Below the pieces are notes generated by a model. The model worked only from the letters and a program-made list of their open reading frames with translations. It searched no databases and was not told the origin of the DNA. Shown here piece by piece: positions 12,935 through 25,769 of a stretch of 64,000 bases of DNA. The position numbers and the translations under genes are program-made. This stretch comes from Astropecten irregularis (lineage: Eukaryota; Echinodermata; Asteroidea; Paxillosida; Astropectinidae): contig OZ020264.1 in the NCBI GenBank assembly GCA_963971285.1, forward strand, positions 10,926,431 to 10,990,430, in the 5' to 3' direction. How positions within the stretch are numbered: position 1 is the stretch's first letter; each line of letters starts with the position of its first letter.

Positions 12935-13075
12935 CCATCCATTTTCTTTTAATACAAGACTTACCATGTAGGGCCCAGCAAATGATTATATACAAACAAA
13001 TGTCGATGGTAAACAAAACTTAATGAGATCCGCGGACTGATTTGGACCTATTGACTGGTCTGCACCCTGCGAGAG
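12935..13075. repeat. Dispersed repeat also present at 42840-43000
   Basis: GACCGGGTTCCATCC, TTACCATGTAGGGCCCAGC and GATCCGCGGACTGATTTGG match 42846-42962 in order and orientation. It is non-coding and unclassified. Confidence 0.55.
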
Positions 13076-13557
13076 GATGGAGCTGAGGTTGACTGGTGTC
13101 GACTCGTGGAAGCTAAACGAACGCACGGGTAGTTTGTCCACGTTAATTTTGAGAGATCATCCTTTGGCCTGTCGAATGACCTTTGGACTATTGCAAACAA
13201 TGGGTGGGATCAAGGGGAATCTTCTGATATTTCCCTTCTGTTTTGTTCTTTGGATGTTTTTATGGTTTGGTTTCGCAAATAAAACGCTCAAAGTTTGTTG
13301 ATATACCGGGATCATTAGGCTCAAGATGTTAATCTCGAGAGCAAACCGATCACGTTGCTTCTCTTTGAAACGCGTTCGAGAGAGAAAAAAAGTCAGTGGA
13401 AGTTATCAAAAGATCGGAGCTCCTTATCACAGAATGATATAATGACGTGAATGGTACGGGTTTGCAGAGAAGGATACCAAACGCCTAGCTGAACAAGGTT
13501 AGATCACTACCGAGTTACCACCACACAACACACTCAACTGACCGGCACCATCTCAGT

Positions 13558-16500
13558 ATGCAATACTTCGGTGTAGTGTGTAGTATTTTGGCATTCTGTG
13601 CGGGCCTGGCAGGCTACACACGAGCACAAGGTAGGTGCATGTCCGTGGTTATCCATCACATTGGTTATTACTTACTAAGCAAAACCTCATGCAGAAATTG
13701 TGATAGAAGTTTCTTCCTAGGTAGACATGATGTAATGATCAAAACGAACGCGGCTATTACTGGGCGACAACCCTTACGAGGGGCGGACCCATGATTTTTC
13801 GTAGTGGAGGGGGAGGATGCTGCCAGTCAGGGGGTGCCACACCCGTGCTGGGGGGGGGGGGGGACTCTGTTTTGTAACTCTCCAAAACAATTTGAAAACG
13901 CTGGTAATGCAGGGGCTCTATTTTTCTATTTTCTGTCAAATTTGGCTGAATATCAACCCCAGAAAAAAATGGTCGACGAAAGCCGGGGGTGGAGTGTCAC
14001 GACCTTCCCCCTTGGATCCGCGCCTGCCGGACCGGCCTTTAGTCAACCAGTTGTATTTTGATACTTGTAATCTACTAGATAGACATTTAAATACACAAAT
14101 AGGATGATTGGAAGTTCTAAAGAGAGGCTTTACAGTGTTTGATATTTATCAGGTTTCATAATAGCGATAAGTGCGTTCACTGGGACAGTAGCGTAGACAC
14201 GTCCTCAGACCTTGGGTGTGATCCTGGGTCGTATAATTATACTTCCATATACGTTTGTGCACGAAATACATGTTTACATTATATATATAACAAACGAAAA
14301 CCAGGGGTGAGACCTTACGAGAAGTGCGAACTAGCCTGCTCTAGTCATCATCAGGAGACTCCAGATGTCTCCTAATGAGGAATATAGAACAGGCTAGTCG
14401 AAACGTTGAGACCTTACGAGAAGTGCGAATGAAATAGAAGTACGAAATTACGAACGCAATAGGAGATTAAAACGTTTATCTGGAGATCTTTTTCAATTCT
14501 TTACCAATGCATCTACATTAAACGACATAATTTTCAACATCTTATTATGGCCCAGCAGTAGGCCTACTTGTACTGTAAGGACCACCATGATACAGCTAGA
14601 TTTGAAGTTGGCGCAATGAGTAGCATTATACCCGCATGAATAACGTAAATGGTGACTCCACTGTTACGTGTGTTCACAGATATATCGGCAGCTTCGCATT
14701 ACATGTAACTCAATTTGTTTGATAACTTGTTCAGTAGTTTAGACTTTGGCATTCAAAGTATACAGCAAAAGCTGATTACGTGAAGTCGATACTTGGAGGT
14801 TATCGGAGGAGTCGAGCAATATTGGACCTTCCCAAATGCACTTCAGCACATTGTATTTACATTGTATTTTCAGTAACTGTATTTACAATTGGCGATAAGG
14901 TCCACTTAAAATTGATCTACAGGTAGCATTGGCCCATTTGCGACCCATACTATACCCATTATTATTATGGTATCGTATGGGTCGCAAATGGGCCAATGCG
15001 TGTTTGTGGGTCCCACATTAGTCCCCTTCATTGGCCCCTTATTCCGCACCCAGGATTCAAATGAGACCCATGTGGGCCAACCGAGATCTTACACCCCAGA
15101 TAGAACCCATTGGGGTCCCATATGGAGGAACTCATGTGGGCTCTACGGGTACTAAATGTTGTACTCATATTATCAATTCAATACACGAAATAACATAGTA
15201 TTGTTATATTGTGTTCAGTGTACAGTGTTCGTGGGTCCGGATCTTTGAAATCAACTTGTGATGCATTCCAAAGGTAATGGGTTCGAACCCATCCCATGAC
15301 TGTTGGGTTTGTGTTCTTGAGCAAAACCCTTTGTCACAAACGCTTCTCTGCAACAAGAAATCATAGAATACCTGTAAGTGAAGAGTTCGTTTTGAATTCA
15401 AGATGAGTCCCTGTGATCCTGGTTTAACATCTTATACCTTGTTTAGTGTATGTCTCCATTGACCATTTGTAAAGTAAAATAAAATTTCTATTGTTAACTC
15501 AAGATGCAGAATTCTGGAACAACCAAGCCCAGGACACACTGCAGAAAGCCCTGACCAGAGAGGCTACGCTGAACAGGAACGTAGCCAAGAACATCGTGTT
15601 CTTCCTGGGTGATGGTATGGGTATACCCACAGTGACAGCTGCTAGGATACTCAAGGGACAGCAGGCAGGAATGCCCGGGGAAGAGACCGTCTTAGCGTGG
15701 GAGAAATTCCCCAGTGTTGCACTCTCAAAGGTATACATCAAACGTTTAGCACCCTATAGTCATATTACAGAAGAAAAATACACACTACAAGATACACAAC
15801 TTAGGTATATCGTTACTGCTCACGTAGATACGTATGAAGATGTCGGCAATAAGTTTTTCTTTAAAACATTTGGCAGTGTTGTGAATGTTTCAGAAAACTC
15901 TGAGCGAAAACGAGTAATAAGTGTACAGGATCTAATTTCATGGAGCTGCTAAGCAAAAAAATGCTTAGCACAAAATGTTTTGTTTTTGTTTTGAATTTCA
16001 AGTTCTCCGTTCGCACGAAACTGGGCCCCGACAGTGTTGCACCGTGCTGTACAGTTGCTAGATGAAACTGCATGGAGATTATCTTAGACCAAACAAAACT
16101 TCCACGCATAACGTAACGAGGAAATGAAATGAAAATGTCCAACCGTGGTTAGAGTCAACAGTTCTATGCATAATGCTTGGTCAAACCTGGAACGTTTATG
16201 TCAACATGATTGTGGACATAAAGATGAACCGCGTATTACAAACTAGCTCTGAATAATTCATCTCCCTCTACCATTGTACATCATCTCAAACATTGATTTT
16301 GATATGGGGATTTGTTGCCGAGTTCCTGAACGTCAAACCGGTCGTATACCAATTCTTTCCCAGTTGCAAACTGCCTTTGTTAAAATTTTTGAGTGTTTAA
16401 GATTTTGTCATTTTTCCAGAGTTAAATACACTGTGCTTATGAAGTTCGTATTGTATCATGGCAGGCCGTGTACACAATATGCCTGGCTGTCATGACCGTC

Positions 16501-19500
16501 GCTGACTACGGCCGTTGCTGCAACTGCGTCTTCAAACTGGATTAGTTTGCCAGCTACGATTTAACTCCATAATCCTTAATGTTATAATACTAACTCCTAG
16601 ATGATATAATACTCTATACATGTACTGTAGTGTGTTTCAGGCCAAACAGTAGTGGTAAAGTGCATGGAAGTGACTTTTTTCACGCCACACCCAGTGGAAG
16701 TTTTTTTTCTCAACCTGTGCGGGAAAAGTGTACTAAAAGTAATTAGGCGTTGCATTTTTCATGTACTTTCATGCTTGACTTACATGTTTGACTATAATAT
16801 GATGTCTTGCCATTATAGCCTTCGATAAAGATCCTGCTAGGATCAAAACCCGACAGGTCCTCCCAACTCTAAGCATTTTATAATTTCAGGTCATTTTGGC
16901 TGATGAGCAGTTTGCAGCAGTTTATTACTTGCATTTTCTTGTTTAATACAACTCTTAAAACCAAACTCTTTGCCTCATCAGACCTACAACACCGATGCTC
17001 AAGTGCCTGACTCAGCCGGCACAGCTACGGCCTTCTTCTGTGGTGTCAAGAGCAAAGAAGGAGTGATTGGCGTAGATGATACAGTGATTAAACGGGATTG
17101 TCAGTCTAGCTTGAATGCTGGTGTGGACTCTATCATGATTGAAGCAGAGAAAGCAGGTATGTACTGTAAACGGCACTCCACGAGTGCAATGCCACTTATC
17201 CAGATATCAGTAATCAACCTCACCAAAGGCATTTTCACCGTCGACGCCAAAAAACTCTAAACAATTGAGAGATTCCTTCATGATCGCGTGAAAGGACACC
17301 AATGCTTGAGAGTGACCGACGTCCCTGGTGAATCGATCTCATTTCAGTAAGTCGACTTGACGAGATAAATAATAAGTGGTTTTCTGGCTAAGTGGAATGG
17401 TATGGCTTGCTCCCGTGTGTGTCTATCTGTGTATAGATTGACGATGTGGTTGGACCTGGATTATAATGTTAAACTTACACTGTAGTTATGGTAAGTTTTT
17501 CCTTAATATGTTGTGCACATTCAGATAAAGGTAGACAACAAATTGCCAAAGTCACAACTACATAATAATGTACGTAACTTATATTTCAGGTAAAGCTACT
17601 GGATTTATCTCTACTGCTAGAGTGACTCATGCTACACCAGCATGTCTATATGCACATTCACCTAGCCGTGGCTGGGAGAATGATTCAGATATACCACCAG
17701 AGGAAGCAGCATATGGCTGTACGGACATCGCACATCAAATGATCACTCTTGGCAAGAATACAAAGGTGAGGTAATAGAGGTTAAACCACTGGTATATGGA
17801 AAAACTGAGCTATCCAGCCATATCTTGGTGGCGTCCCTTAAAGTCATCTTTCCCCTAGATTAATTGAAGTATAATTGCTTGTCTAAGTACCCTTTGTACG
17901 AAGCTGTATTAGGGACATGCTGGAGAAATAAATTTGTACGAGTTATATGTCGTACGTACGAGTCGTATGTCGTACGTACGAGATATGTCGTACGTACGGC
18001 GTATATGTCGTACGTACGACTAATGAATCATATCTCGTACGTACGAGATATAAATCGTACGAACGAGATGTAAGTCGTACGTACGAGATGTAAGTCGAAC
18101 GTACGAGATACATCTCGTATATAGGCCTACGTACGAAATTTGATTCATTGGCCGTACGTACGACATATAACTCGTACGTACGAGTTAGGTCAGAGAGAGA
18201 CAAATTAATTTTGTTCCGCATGTCCCTAATACAGCTTCGTACAATGGGAGACATGGGAGAATGGGAGAACTGGTGTTCAAGGCAACAGCGCACGCGCACG
18301 CATAACATCATGCGCAGGCGAAAAACAACGCGCGCATGCTCACAATTGCGTGCGCGTGCGCTGTTGACTTGAAGACCGGTTCTCAAAAGTCTCCCATTGA
18401 GACCTTTTCCTCTCTGTTTCGAGGGGGGGGGGGGGGAATGAATAAATATATTGATTCAGTGAACTGTTGTGATTTACAGGTTATCATGGGCGGTGGGCGA
18501 CGGGAGATGATGCCAAACACTACCAATGACTACGAGTACTCGTTCGTCAAAGGCTACCGGCGGGATGGACGTAATCTCATCGGTAAATATCCAAAGCAAA
18601 TAATGCAATGAGGAACATTCATGACTTCGCCCTTCTGTCTATCAACTGTTTCATGGAATCCACCAGACATCCGTCTGATAAAAACGCGCCAAATGTAGAG
18701 CTTGTGACATAATTATCTATTATCGTGACGTCAACAGTTTACTTACGAAATACAAGTGATAAACTACTGCAAACTGCTCGTCAGCCAAAAATAACCTGAA
18801 AATAATTATACTTGGAGTTAGGAGGGTCTGACGCGTTTCGATCCTAACAGGATCCTTTTCCAAGGAGAAAGAGTCAAAACGCATCAGACCCACCTAACTC
18901 TAAGCAGTCCAACTATGACATAGTGTTTAACTGGCGAACTTGTTGCGAACTTGGCCAGTCTGATCGCGACGCCATTTTGCCTGGTCTGATACCAAGACCC
19001 AACAGATGAAGAGTCCACAATGAGATGGGAAGCCAGACTATTATTATCGTCTGCGGCCGTCCATGCGGTCGTAAGATGTCGCATCTTCGTCACAGTTTTT
19101 ACCCCATAATTTCCCTCAAAAGTCAAAGCCCTGCCCTCTTTCCACAAATTTAACTTTGCAAGTATTTAAGGCGACATTACAACCAATGTATTTAGGTGAG
19201 TTCCTTTACTGTAGAAACTATTAATGTTTGTAAATAACCCTAGTGGATTAATCTCAGGGAACCCCCATTATGACACTCCCCATCTGCTGTTAAAAGACTT
19301 CCCATATACCCAGCCCCAAATCCTTGAAAGAACTTTCGGGAGTACCCAGCTGACATTATTGGGTTATTTTTGTTTATTTTTGAAGATGAATGGGCTGAAA
19401 GCAAGGATGCCCAGACGAGCAGGTTTGTGTGGAATCTTTCCCAGTTCGACGAAGTGGACCCGGAAAGCACGGAATATCTATTGGGTTAGTTTCTTTTGTC

Positions 19501-22500
19501 TAAACACTTACATTTAAATTTACATTCTTGACCTTGTAATTATTATAGGTTTTTCCCGGCCATTTACGCCAAATGAGCGGACAATTTAAACGCTGCGTCA
19601 TTCCATTTTCTCATGAAACTGCAAGGCATCTCAAAATAGTCATTCAATTTCACTTCATGTGCAAGCAAATGTAAACAAGCGTCAGGCGAATAAAAAGAAT
19701 CACCTTTCTATTTAAAATTCCAATCGAACAGCATTCAAATTCACAACTGCTTTTGGCAGCATGCTAAATTGAATGCCGATTTTGCATGGCTGAATCGAAT
19801 GCAATGCTATATAAATACGGATGCATCAAAATGAAATCAAGTGACGGTTTCAACCGAGGAGGCAAAATCACGTCAACACGAATGCGTGAAAATGAAATTG
19901 GTCGCTCATTTGCCGAAACTGACCAAGAAAACCTATATTACGTGTGGTTGCAACCCAAATAACCAATTCATTTATTCATTTTTTTTTTCATTTATTTAGT
20001 TCCTACCTCCGTGCTCCAAGTGAATTACCTTATCCTCTGACATGTTATTTTTTATCCCCTGTGCATTACATTTTAACTTGTATAACTATTTTACCTATTT
20101 GATTGATTTTAGGGATGAGTGCATGTTTGTTGGGTGGGTGTTGGGGGTGTTTGTTAGTGGAGGTGATTGTATGTTTGTTGGGTTTTTATTTATGTTGTTG
20201 GATTGGGACGTTTGTTTGTTGGTGTGAATGTTTCTTTATTTGTTGGGGCGTTTGTTTATGTGGTGTTTGTGATGGTTCATTTGGGATGTTTATTTGTTTG
20301 GTGTTTGTGTGCGTGTGAGGGGTGTGCTTTTAACTGTGATGGTGGATATAGGTCTCTATGGGAATTTACCGAATTTTACTGAAATTTTATATTAAGTATT
20401 ATTAATTTATTAATTATTAATTTATTTTATTATTATTATTTTTTATTCAATTTATATTTATATTTATATGTATATGAATCATCTTATTTCTCTTAAATGT
20501 TTTATGATGCCTGTAAGTGGCGGTTAACCGCTGTTGGTTTTCATTGAATAAATAAATCAATCAATCAAGCAATAAAATAAAGTATTTTTCTAAGCATGGC
20601 GCATTAATTTCTGTCTGCATGATCTGCATGATCTTCTGTATAGGTCTGTTTGAGACGGGGCATATGCAGTATGAGGTTGATCGGGCCAATGATGTTGGTG
20701 GTGAGCCCTCTATAGCTGAGATGACAGAGAAAGCTCTTAAGATCCTACAGAAGGATGATGACGGCTTCTTCCTAATGGTGGAAGGTATAATGATTCATTC
20801 TTGTTGGACACACCACATGCACCCAAAGGTCGATGGTTCAAATCCCGGTCAAAGACTGAAAATAAAGAAAGAGAAGAATCCTTGCAAATATTTTCAAATC
20901 CACCGAACGTCCAATGAACAGCCCTCAGGGTATTGACATTGTTTCTTTGTTCTACAGGTGGCCGTATTGACCATGGTCACCACGCGGGAATTGCAGGAAC
21001 CGCGCTCCAAGATACTATCGCCTTTGAAGAGGCCGTTGCCAAGGCAATAGAGATGACCAATGAGGAGGATACTCTGGTGATCGTCACTGCTGATCATAGT
21101 CACGTGATGACCATGGGAGGGTACCCATCCCGGGGCAACCCTATTGTTGGTAAATTGTGACTTAAATAAGCAGAGTGTACACTGTCAACATTTTCGGTAA
21201 CATTTTTCGGTAGCAATATGCCCAGGTAGGGCAACACACCTGGGCAACACGACTTTGGGCCAAGTGTACACTAGCAACATTAGGCCAACATGTTACCGAG
21301 ATGTTGCTGAGATGTTGTTGAATTAATGAGAGGGAATGAGCATTTGGATGGCTAATTTTCCAATTTGGTTGCAATATCTTTCACTGTAGCTTTCTGTTAG
21401 GTTTTGTCCTTATACTATTTACATGTGACATCCCACAGAGCGGTACATGCTACCCATAACTCGGTTAGCTTCTTATTGTCTTTCCACCACTCCATGGTAG
21501 CTGCCATTTTCTCCAAATCACATGATCAAACTAAGTCAAGTGACCTAAAGTTAACTCCTGATTGGTAATAATGTTCGCAAAATGTCGGCGATATAAGTGC
21601 ATTTCCATTCTTTCGTCAACATCTGAGTCACAGTGGGGCGACATGTTACCCAACTCGTTTTGCTCAAAATATTTAGCAACAGGGTACCTGGGCAACATGT
21701 TACCGAGATTGTTATCGAAAATGAGGGCATACTCTGCTTTACACTTTTCCGTCTAGTACCTCTTTTAAAACAAATTATGCCGTGGTTTTCAGTCGTACAC
21801 AAGCCCCGGTCAGACAACGTGAGTTGTTATTTATAACCAAAATTATTTTTTCTCAGGTTTAACAGATTTGGATGATGCATCAGACGGTTTGCCTCATACC
21901 ACACTGGCATACACAAACGGACCCGGGGGAGCTTTAGAAGAAGTAAGCTACAAAATGGGCGGTACAAGACGCAACCTTACAAGTGCAGACGCAGGTGAGT
22001 TCCCTATCTTCATAAGCCTTATTCGGTTGCCACGTTTGGCACGTATGAACATAGGGAGTTTACGAAACGGAGGCTCAGGCTCGGGCTCAGGCTGGGGCTC
22101 TGACATCCATGTGCTGAAAATATAGGTTGTGGTTTTTTCTCTGTTTCCTTTTAAAATCAGAGAATCCACTTCCGAACCGTAGCCAAAAAGCCTCTATTTT
22201 GATACCCGTTATTTTTTTTAGAATGGATTCATGAAATGGAGCCTTAGTCGAAGCCTGAGCCTCCGTTTCGTAAACGCCCTTAGTACCGTTTAGTACTATT
22301 GCTAAACTGATTAGTTTAAGGTTTGCCTATGAATCAACTCGAGCCTTTTTTTGCAACGTCACAGCAAAATATTTCACCAACAACCCAAATTGCAGAAACA
22401 TCGCGAAATCTAAACAGAAATCAGTTTTTGCATGAGTAAACATTAAACAGCAACTGAATTTGAATTATACAACAAAACTGTTCTTCAAAAGAGCGGGATC

Positions 22501-22875
22501 CGAAAGAAAAGTACAATCAATAATTCAAATACCATAACATGAATTTCCTCTTCTTCTTTTTTTCGAGCAGAACGAGCGAAGTTCGTCCAGCCTGCTATAG
22601 TCCCTCGCTCCTCCGAAACACACGGTGGAGAAGATGTTGGAATTTACGCTAATGGACCCATGGCACACCTCTTCCACGGAGTACACGAACAGCATTACAT
22701 TGCGCACGTTGTGCGCTACGCGTCTTGTATTGGTACTGGCGCCCAACGCTGCGACGAGGACTATGTGGACCCGTGCCCAACGGATTGGGCAGAATCAATA
22801 TTCAGTAGGAGTTATCTGTCCATAATGTCAATTGTAACAGTAAACGTGCTGCTAGTTTTATCCAACTGTCTTTAG
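13558..22875 (+). CDS. Alkaline phosphatase, plus-strand copy (ALP-2), ten exons, canonical active site
   Basis: Exons: 13558-13630, 15504-15730, 16982-17156, 17590-17765, 18480-18582, 19386-19484, 20644-20784, 20958-21149, 21857-21994 and 22571-22875. The spliced frame is 1629 bp, 542 residues. A signal peptide (MQYFGVVCSILAFCAGLAG) leads into the phosphatase domain. Key residues: Asp 61 in GDGMG; Asp 110-Ser 111 in VPDSAGTATA, the standard nucleophile motif; Arg 185; Glu 331, Asp 336 and His 340 in VEGGRIDHGHH; Asp 377 and His 378 in TADHSH; His 459 in SSETHGGED. These match the two-zinc, one-magnesium ectophosphatase site. The C terminus ends hydrophobic (IMSIVTVNVLLVLSNCL), as expected for a GPI signal. 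HATPACLYAH has Cys where the family usually has Gly. Exons 2 and 4 to 9 have exactly the same lengths as in ALP-1. An AATAAA occurs at 23069. The introns carry many repeats. Confidence 0.95.
14309..14430. repeat. 100-bp-spaced direct repeat in ALP-2 intron 1
   Basis: GAGACCTTACGAGAAGTGCG occurs at 14309 and again at 14409. Between them lie GAACTAGCCTGCTCTAGTC and the near-complementary GAACAGGCTAGTCGAAACG, so the block can also fold. Confidence 0.6.
14927..14998. repeat. Perfect 24-bp inverted repeat
   Basis: The arm 14927-14950, starting CATTGGCCCATTTGCG, is perfectly complementary to 14975-14998, with a 24-nt AT-rich spacer. It lies in ALP-2 intron 1; a block rich in GGGTCCCA-like words follows to about 15150. 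Confidence 0.85.
15225..15400 (+). repeat. Possible SINE fragment with B-box
   Basis: A B-box-like GGGTTCGAACCC at 15280-15291 is followed by TGTTCTTGAGCAAAACCCTT, a phrase in the style of tRNA-related SINE bodies. No A-box is clear and there is no second copy in the window. Confidence 0.35.
16800..16930. repeat. TTTCGATCCTAGCAGGATC-family repeat
   Basis: It contains AAGATCCTGCTAGGATC, CAGGTCATTTTGGCTGATGA and GCAGTTTGCAGCAGTTTATT, in the orientation opposite to the copy at 8760. It ends about 50 bp before ALP-2 exon 3. Confidence 0.6.
17228..17350. repeat. Partial copy of the 37443-37664 fold-back element
   Basis: GGCATTTTCACCGTCGACGC, CGTGAAAGGACACCAATGCT and GACGTCCCTGGTGAATC match the 37 kb element in order. 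It lies in ALP-2 intron 3. Confidence 0.6.
17894..18244. repeat. 351-bp MITE with perfect 27-bp terminal repeats and an internal CGTACGTACG palindrome array
   Basis: The left end 17894-17920 (starting TTGTACGAAGCTGTATTA) is the exact reverse complement of 18218-18244. Between them about ten copies of the self-complementary word TCGTACGTACGA are spaced roughly 20-25 bp apart with short spacers such as GATATG or GATGTAAG. No protein is encoded. Perfect ends imply recent mobility. It sits in ALP-2 intron 4. No obvious target-site duplication is seen. Confidence 0.9.
18260..18398. repeat. AATGGGAGA-family MITE, copy 1
   Basis: It begins AATGGGAGAACTGG and ends CAAAAGTCTCCCATT. Internal arms rich in GCGCACGCGCACGC and GCGTGCGCGTGCGC pair with each other. 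Other copies lie at 24575, 31550 and 31730. Confidence 0.8.
18757..18905. repeat. TTTCGATCCTAGCAGGATC-family repeat
   Basis: AAACTGCTCGTCAGCCAAAA leads into GTTAGGAGGGTCTGACGCG, TTTCGATCCTAACAGGATCC and then the inverted half AAACGCATCAGACCCACCTA. This is the fold-back form of the family, in ALP-2 intron 5. Confidence 0.65.
18906..19172. repeat. Dispersed repeat, inverted relative to 47620-47960
   Basis: AGGGCAGGGCTTTGA, ACAAAATGGCG-like and CTGGTACCAGAC-like words are shared in opposite orientation with the block after gene D. It is non-coding. Confidence 0.5.
19549..19943. repeat. MITE of about 395 bp in ALP-2 intron 6
   Basis: The left end AGGTTTTTCCCGGCCATTTA and the right end (reverse complement AGGTTTTCTTGGTCAGTTTC) are imperfect terminal repeats. 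They continue to a shared CAAATGAGCG word and AATTT. The interior is rich in GAATGC/GCATTC words and non-coding. Confidence 0.6.
21168..21746. repeat. Inverted-repeat element, GTAACATGTTG family
   Basis: It starts AAGCAGAGTGTACACTGTCA and ends ATACTCTGCTTTACAC, which is complementary to the start. It contains several GGTAACAT, CAACATGTTACC and GAGATGTTGCTGAGATG words. It fills most of ALP-2 intron 8. Confidence 0.65.
22054..22279. repeat. (GGCTCA)n-bearing MITE with a short array
   Basis: The left end GGGAGTTTACGAAACGGAGG and the right end CCTCCGTTTCGTAAACGCCC are complementary. Only about four hexamers are present, making this the least expanded full-length copy. The body words TAGGTTGTGG and CCTCTATTTTGATACCCGTT are shared with the copies at 25621 and 32896. 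It lies in ALP-2 intron 9. Confidence 0.85.
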
Positions 22876-24100
22876 GATGACAAGACTCATTTTTGATTGG
22901 CCAACGCGTTGCAAACTCATGGTGGCGCACTTTTGTTCCTTTCAGGAAAAAATCGCACACCTCATACCGAGCCGGAGTTGTAGTGCATTTAGATCAAAAA
23001 ACACCATCGCAGATTCTTGTTTTAATCAAAAGAGGGCGCCCACTCAAAAACTCGGATTACTGTATAGAAATAAATTTAAATTAATCAGTAGCTTATTGTT
23101 ATTTATCTGAAAGCTTAGGACATACTTAATTTATTATCGTATTAGAAATTGCATTTTGATCAAATTATACAATTCTAAGCAGAGCTTTTTATATATTATA
23201 GAGATTATAGTCTTCAATGTCTTCTTTTAGTTTGTAAAATAGACAGAAAGTATATTTGCTGCAGATATAAAACAGCCGTTCTTTTCATAAGTATAATTGG
23301 ATCAATAAAGAAAATCTCACATGCTGAATCGTGTGGTTTTAAAACAGATGTAAATATTTTGAGCATTCATAATATATCAAATAATGGGCCTTTTAAACAA
23401 AAAATAACATGAAGAAATCAAAAACATTGAATGCCAATTGTAATAATGAATTGTTTTTAATGATTCCATCAATGTAAGCAAGTAAAAAACAAAACAATCA
23501 AAGTATGTAAGTAACTAACTAAAGGTACAAGTTAAGTTGAGACGAATTAAACAAAAACATGAACATGACACGTACCACTCAGCGTGTACTCCGTGTAGAG
23601 TCTAATGGTGTAAACATAATCATGGGTGAATTGGAGAGCGATCAAACTACGAAGTCGCGACAAGTGGCCTGTCCATTTACAGGAAAAAAAACGTGGAATC
23701 TGGGGCCGATTTCATAACGCGTCGAAACCCGATTTGCGACGCGTTCTATCTGTGACGCTTCGCATCTATGCGGTGAGTCCATAGAGAAAGGATGCGTCTT
23801 AACTCTGCGACGCGTCGTAAGTTTTATGAAATCGGCCCCTGATGGACTGGATTTGTTTTTGCTACTTCCCTTTCTTGTTTCAACGGGCGCAAAAGAAATG
23901 TGTAAAAACTAAAGTTCTTTAGTTTAGTGTGCTTAAAGTTCGTTCAAGGTCGACATTGATTTGGAAAGGAGTACAAATCTTAAAGAAATACAAGTTAGTA
24001 AACCATAGTAGTCCCACTTTAAAATAAAATCAAATTCAAGTCCGGAATGTATATCATCATTTCAAAGCCAGTATGTTTTTCGTTGGTTCCCCACTGAGGT
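22876..24100. other. Intergenic DNA between ALP-2 and secreted gene A
   Basis: It contains the ALP-2 3' UTR and half of the 45049-45522 element family (22960-23075, GGAGTTGTAGTGCATTTAGA and AATCAAAAGAGGGCGCC). From about 23400 it is the downstream part of the duplicated gene-A unit. The GGCCAACGCGTTGCAAACTC word at about 22899 recurs at about 28419 and, with changes, at 30724 and 42610. Confidence 0.5.
23702..23839. repeat. Palindromic MITE with GGGGCCGATTTCAT ends
   Basis: Left GGGGCCGATTTCATAACGCG pairs with right TTATGAAATCGGCCCC. The inner arms share CGACGCGT. At about 138 bp it is non-coding and in the same terminal class as 63212. Confidence 0.8.
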
Positions 24101-25637
24101 TCAAGACAGGTTAACGCATGCTTGAAGATCCCGTCTGGTTCCCATTCGTGAAACCGAATCGACCTGTACCGTGTACGTCTTGGCACCAACGGTGAAGTCC
24201 AAGCTTACTGGAAACTCAGGATCTGTAGTACAAACCATTAATTGAATATTATCAATTAAAAAACAGCAACAAGTCTTGCATGATGTGTTCCAAAAGACAT
24301 GGGATTGTGAGAATGGACGACTTCAGAATTCCTATTTCGTCCCGATCCCCTGTTTTATTTGTGAACAATTTCACAGTCTTTGGGTAGCCGGAATTAGCAA
24401 AACATGCTTCCTTTTATTGGTTTAATGAAGACCAAATTTAGGACAAGTTGTTGTGTAAAACCCATTCTCTACGACGACGTGATATTATCTTGCTGGTGAT
24501 TCAGATGTATAAAATATACTAATTGTTTTCAGGTTTTGGGAAAAAAAGCGAACTAAATCACTATACAAGCCAAGAATGGGAGACTTTGGAGCTGGGTCTT
24601 CAACTTGACAGCGCAAGCGCACAATAACGTGCGCATGCTCACATTTTCGCGCATGCTCACAGCTACCAAAAAAACAGACTTCAGTCTGCCGCCGCCAACG
24701 TCTCAAAAGTCTCCCATTGGAACTTCACTTTTGAGCATGTGGGTGAAAACGTCGTATGTGGTATCCGATAACATAGTCGCAACTCGCAAACACAGTGGTT
24801 GATTTACTTTATAACATTTTTTCTTACCTTTTTTGGTGACGGATTCGAGGAGCCTCACGCTCATGTCATAAACCATGATCTTCAGCTCATTTTCGTTGTC
24901 CATGAAGATGACATCAATAACTGCAGAATATGGGTTAAACAGAAGTACTTTGGGAAATTGTCTTCACATTGTCTTTATATTTTCTAATTTAAATTATTGC
25001 ATGTTGGTGTAGTTTTTCGTGAATATGAATAATAATGACAGTAATAAACTGCTCATCGGCCCATAAATGTATCGGAATGTATCAAATGCTTGGCGTTAGG
25101 GGGCCTGACGCTTTTCGATTCTGGCAGGATCTTTCTCAAAGGTTTAAGACTTTTAGCCTTTGAGAAAGATCATGCTGTATGATCGAAACGCATCAAACCC
25201 TCCTACTCAAAGCATTAAACAAATTAAAGTGAATTGGGCCTACGCTTATTTCCAGTGGAACTAATTGGTTCGGCACTCATACTGGGGCAAGTTGTATTGG
25301 TATTTTAGAATATATCTTTCGAGTATGGACACAAACCATGCTGGGGTTGGAGAAAGAAAATTACACTGTTATTTTTGAGACAATTTTTTGTAATAAAACT
25401 AGAGATAATGAGCTTAAGAGATGATTAATGTATCTGTGCAAAAGAAATCCACAGGAATATCAAAGAAACACTCACTTCTGTCCAATACGTTATATGAACA
25501 AGTTGAGGCCAAGCAGTACCGATCATCTGCATCAAGCAAGTTAAGGTTACACCGTGAAGATGTCGCTGAAACGTTAAAAATGCAAAGTCAAAGTCTGATT
25601 AGTTACATCGCCATCTCATAGGGCGTTTACGAAACGG

Positions 25638-25697
<60 letters not shown>

Positions 25698-25698
25698 C

Positions 25699-25769
<71 letters not shown>

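Noticed and set aside
17938-18190. CRISPR-like array
   Set aside because: Repeats are short palindromes with spacers of a few bases, within an inverted-repeat element in a eukaryotic intron.
20042-20382. Cys/Val/Gly-rich frames
   Set aside because: They come from a GT-rich low-complexity stretch (TGTTTGTTGGG words) in ALP-2 intron 6.
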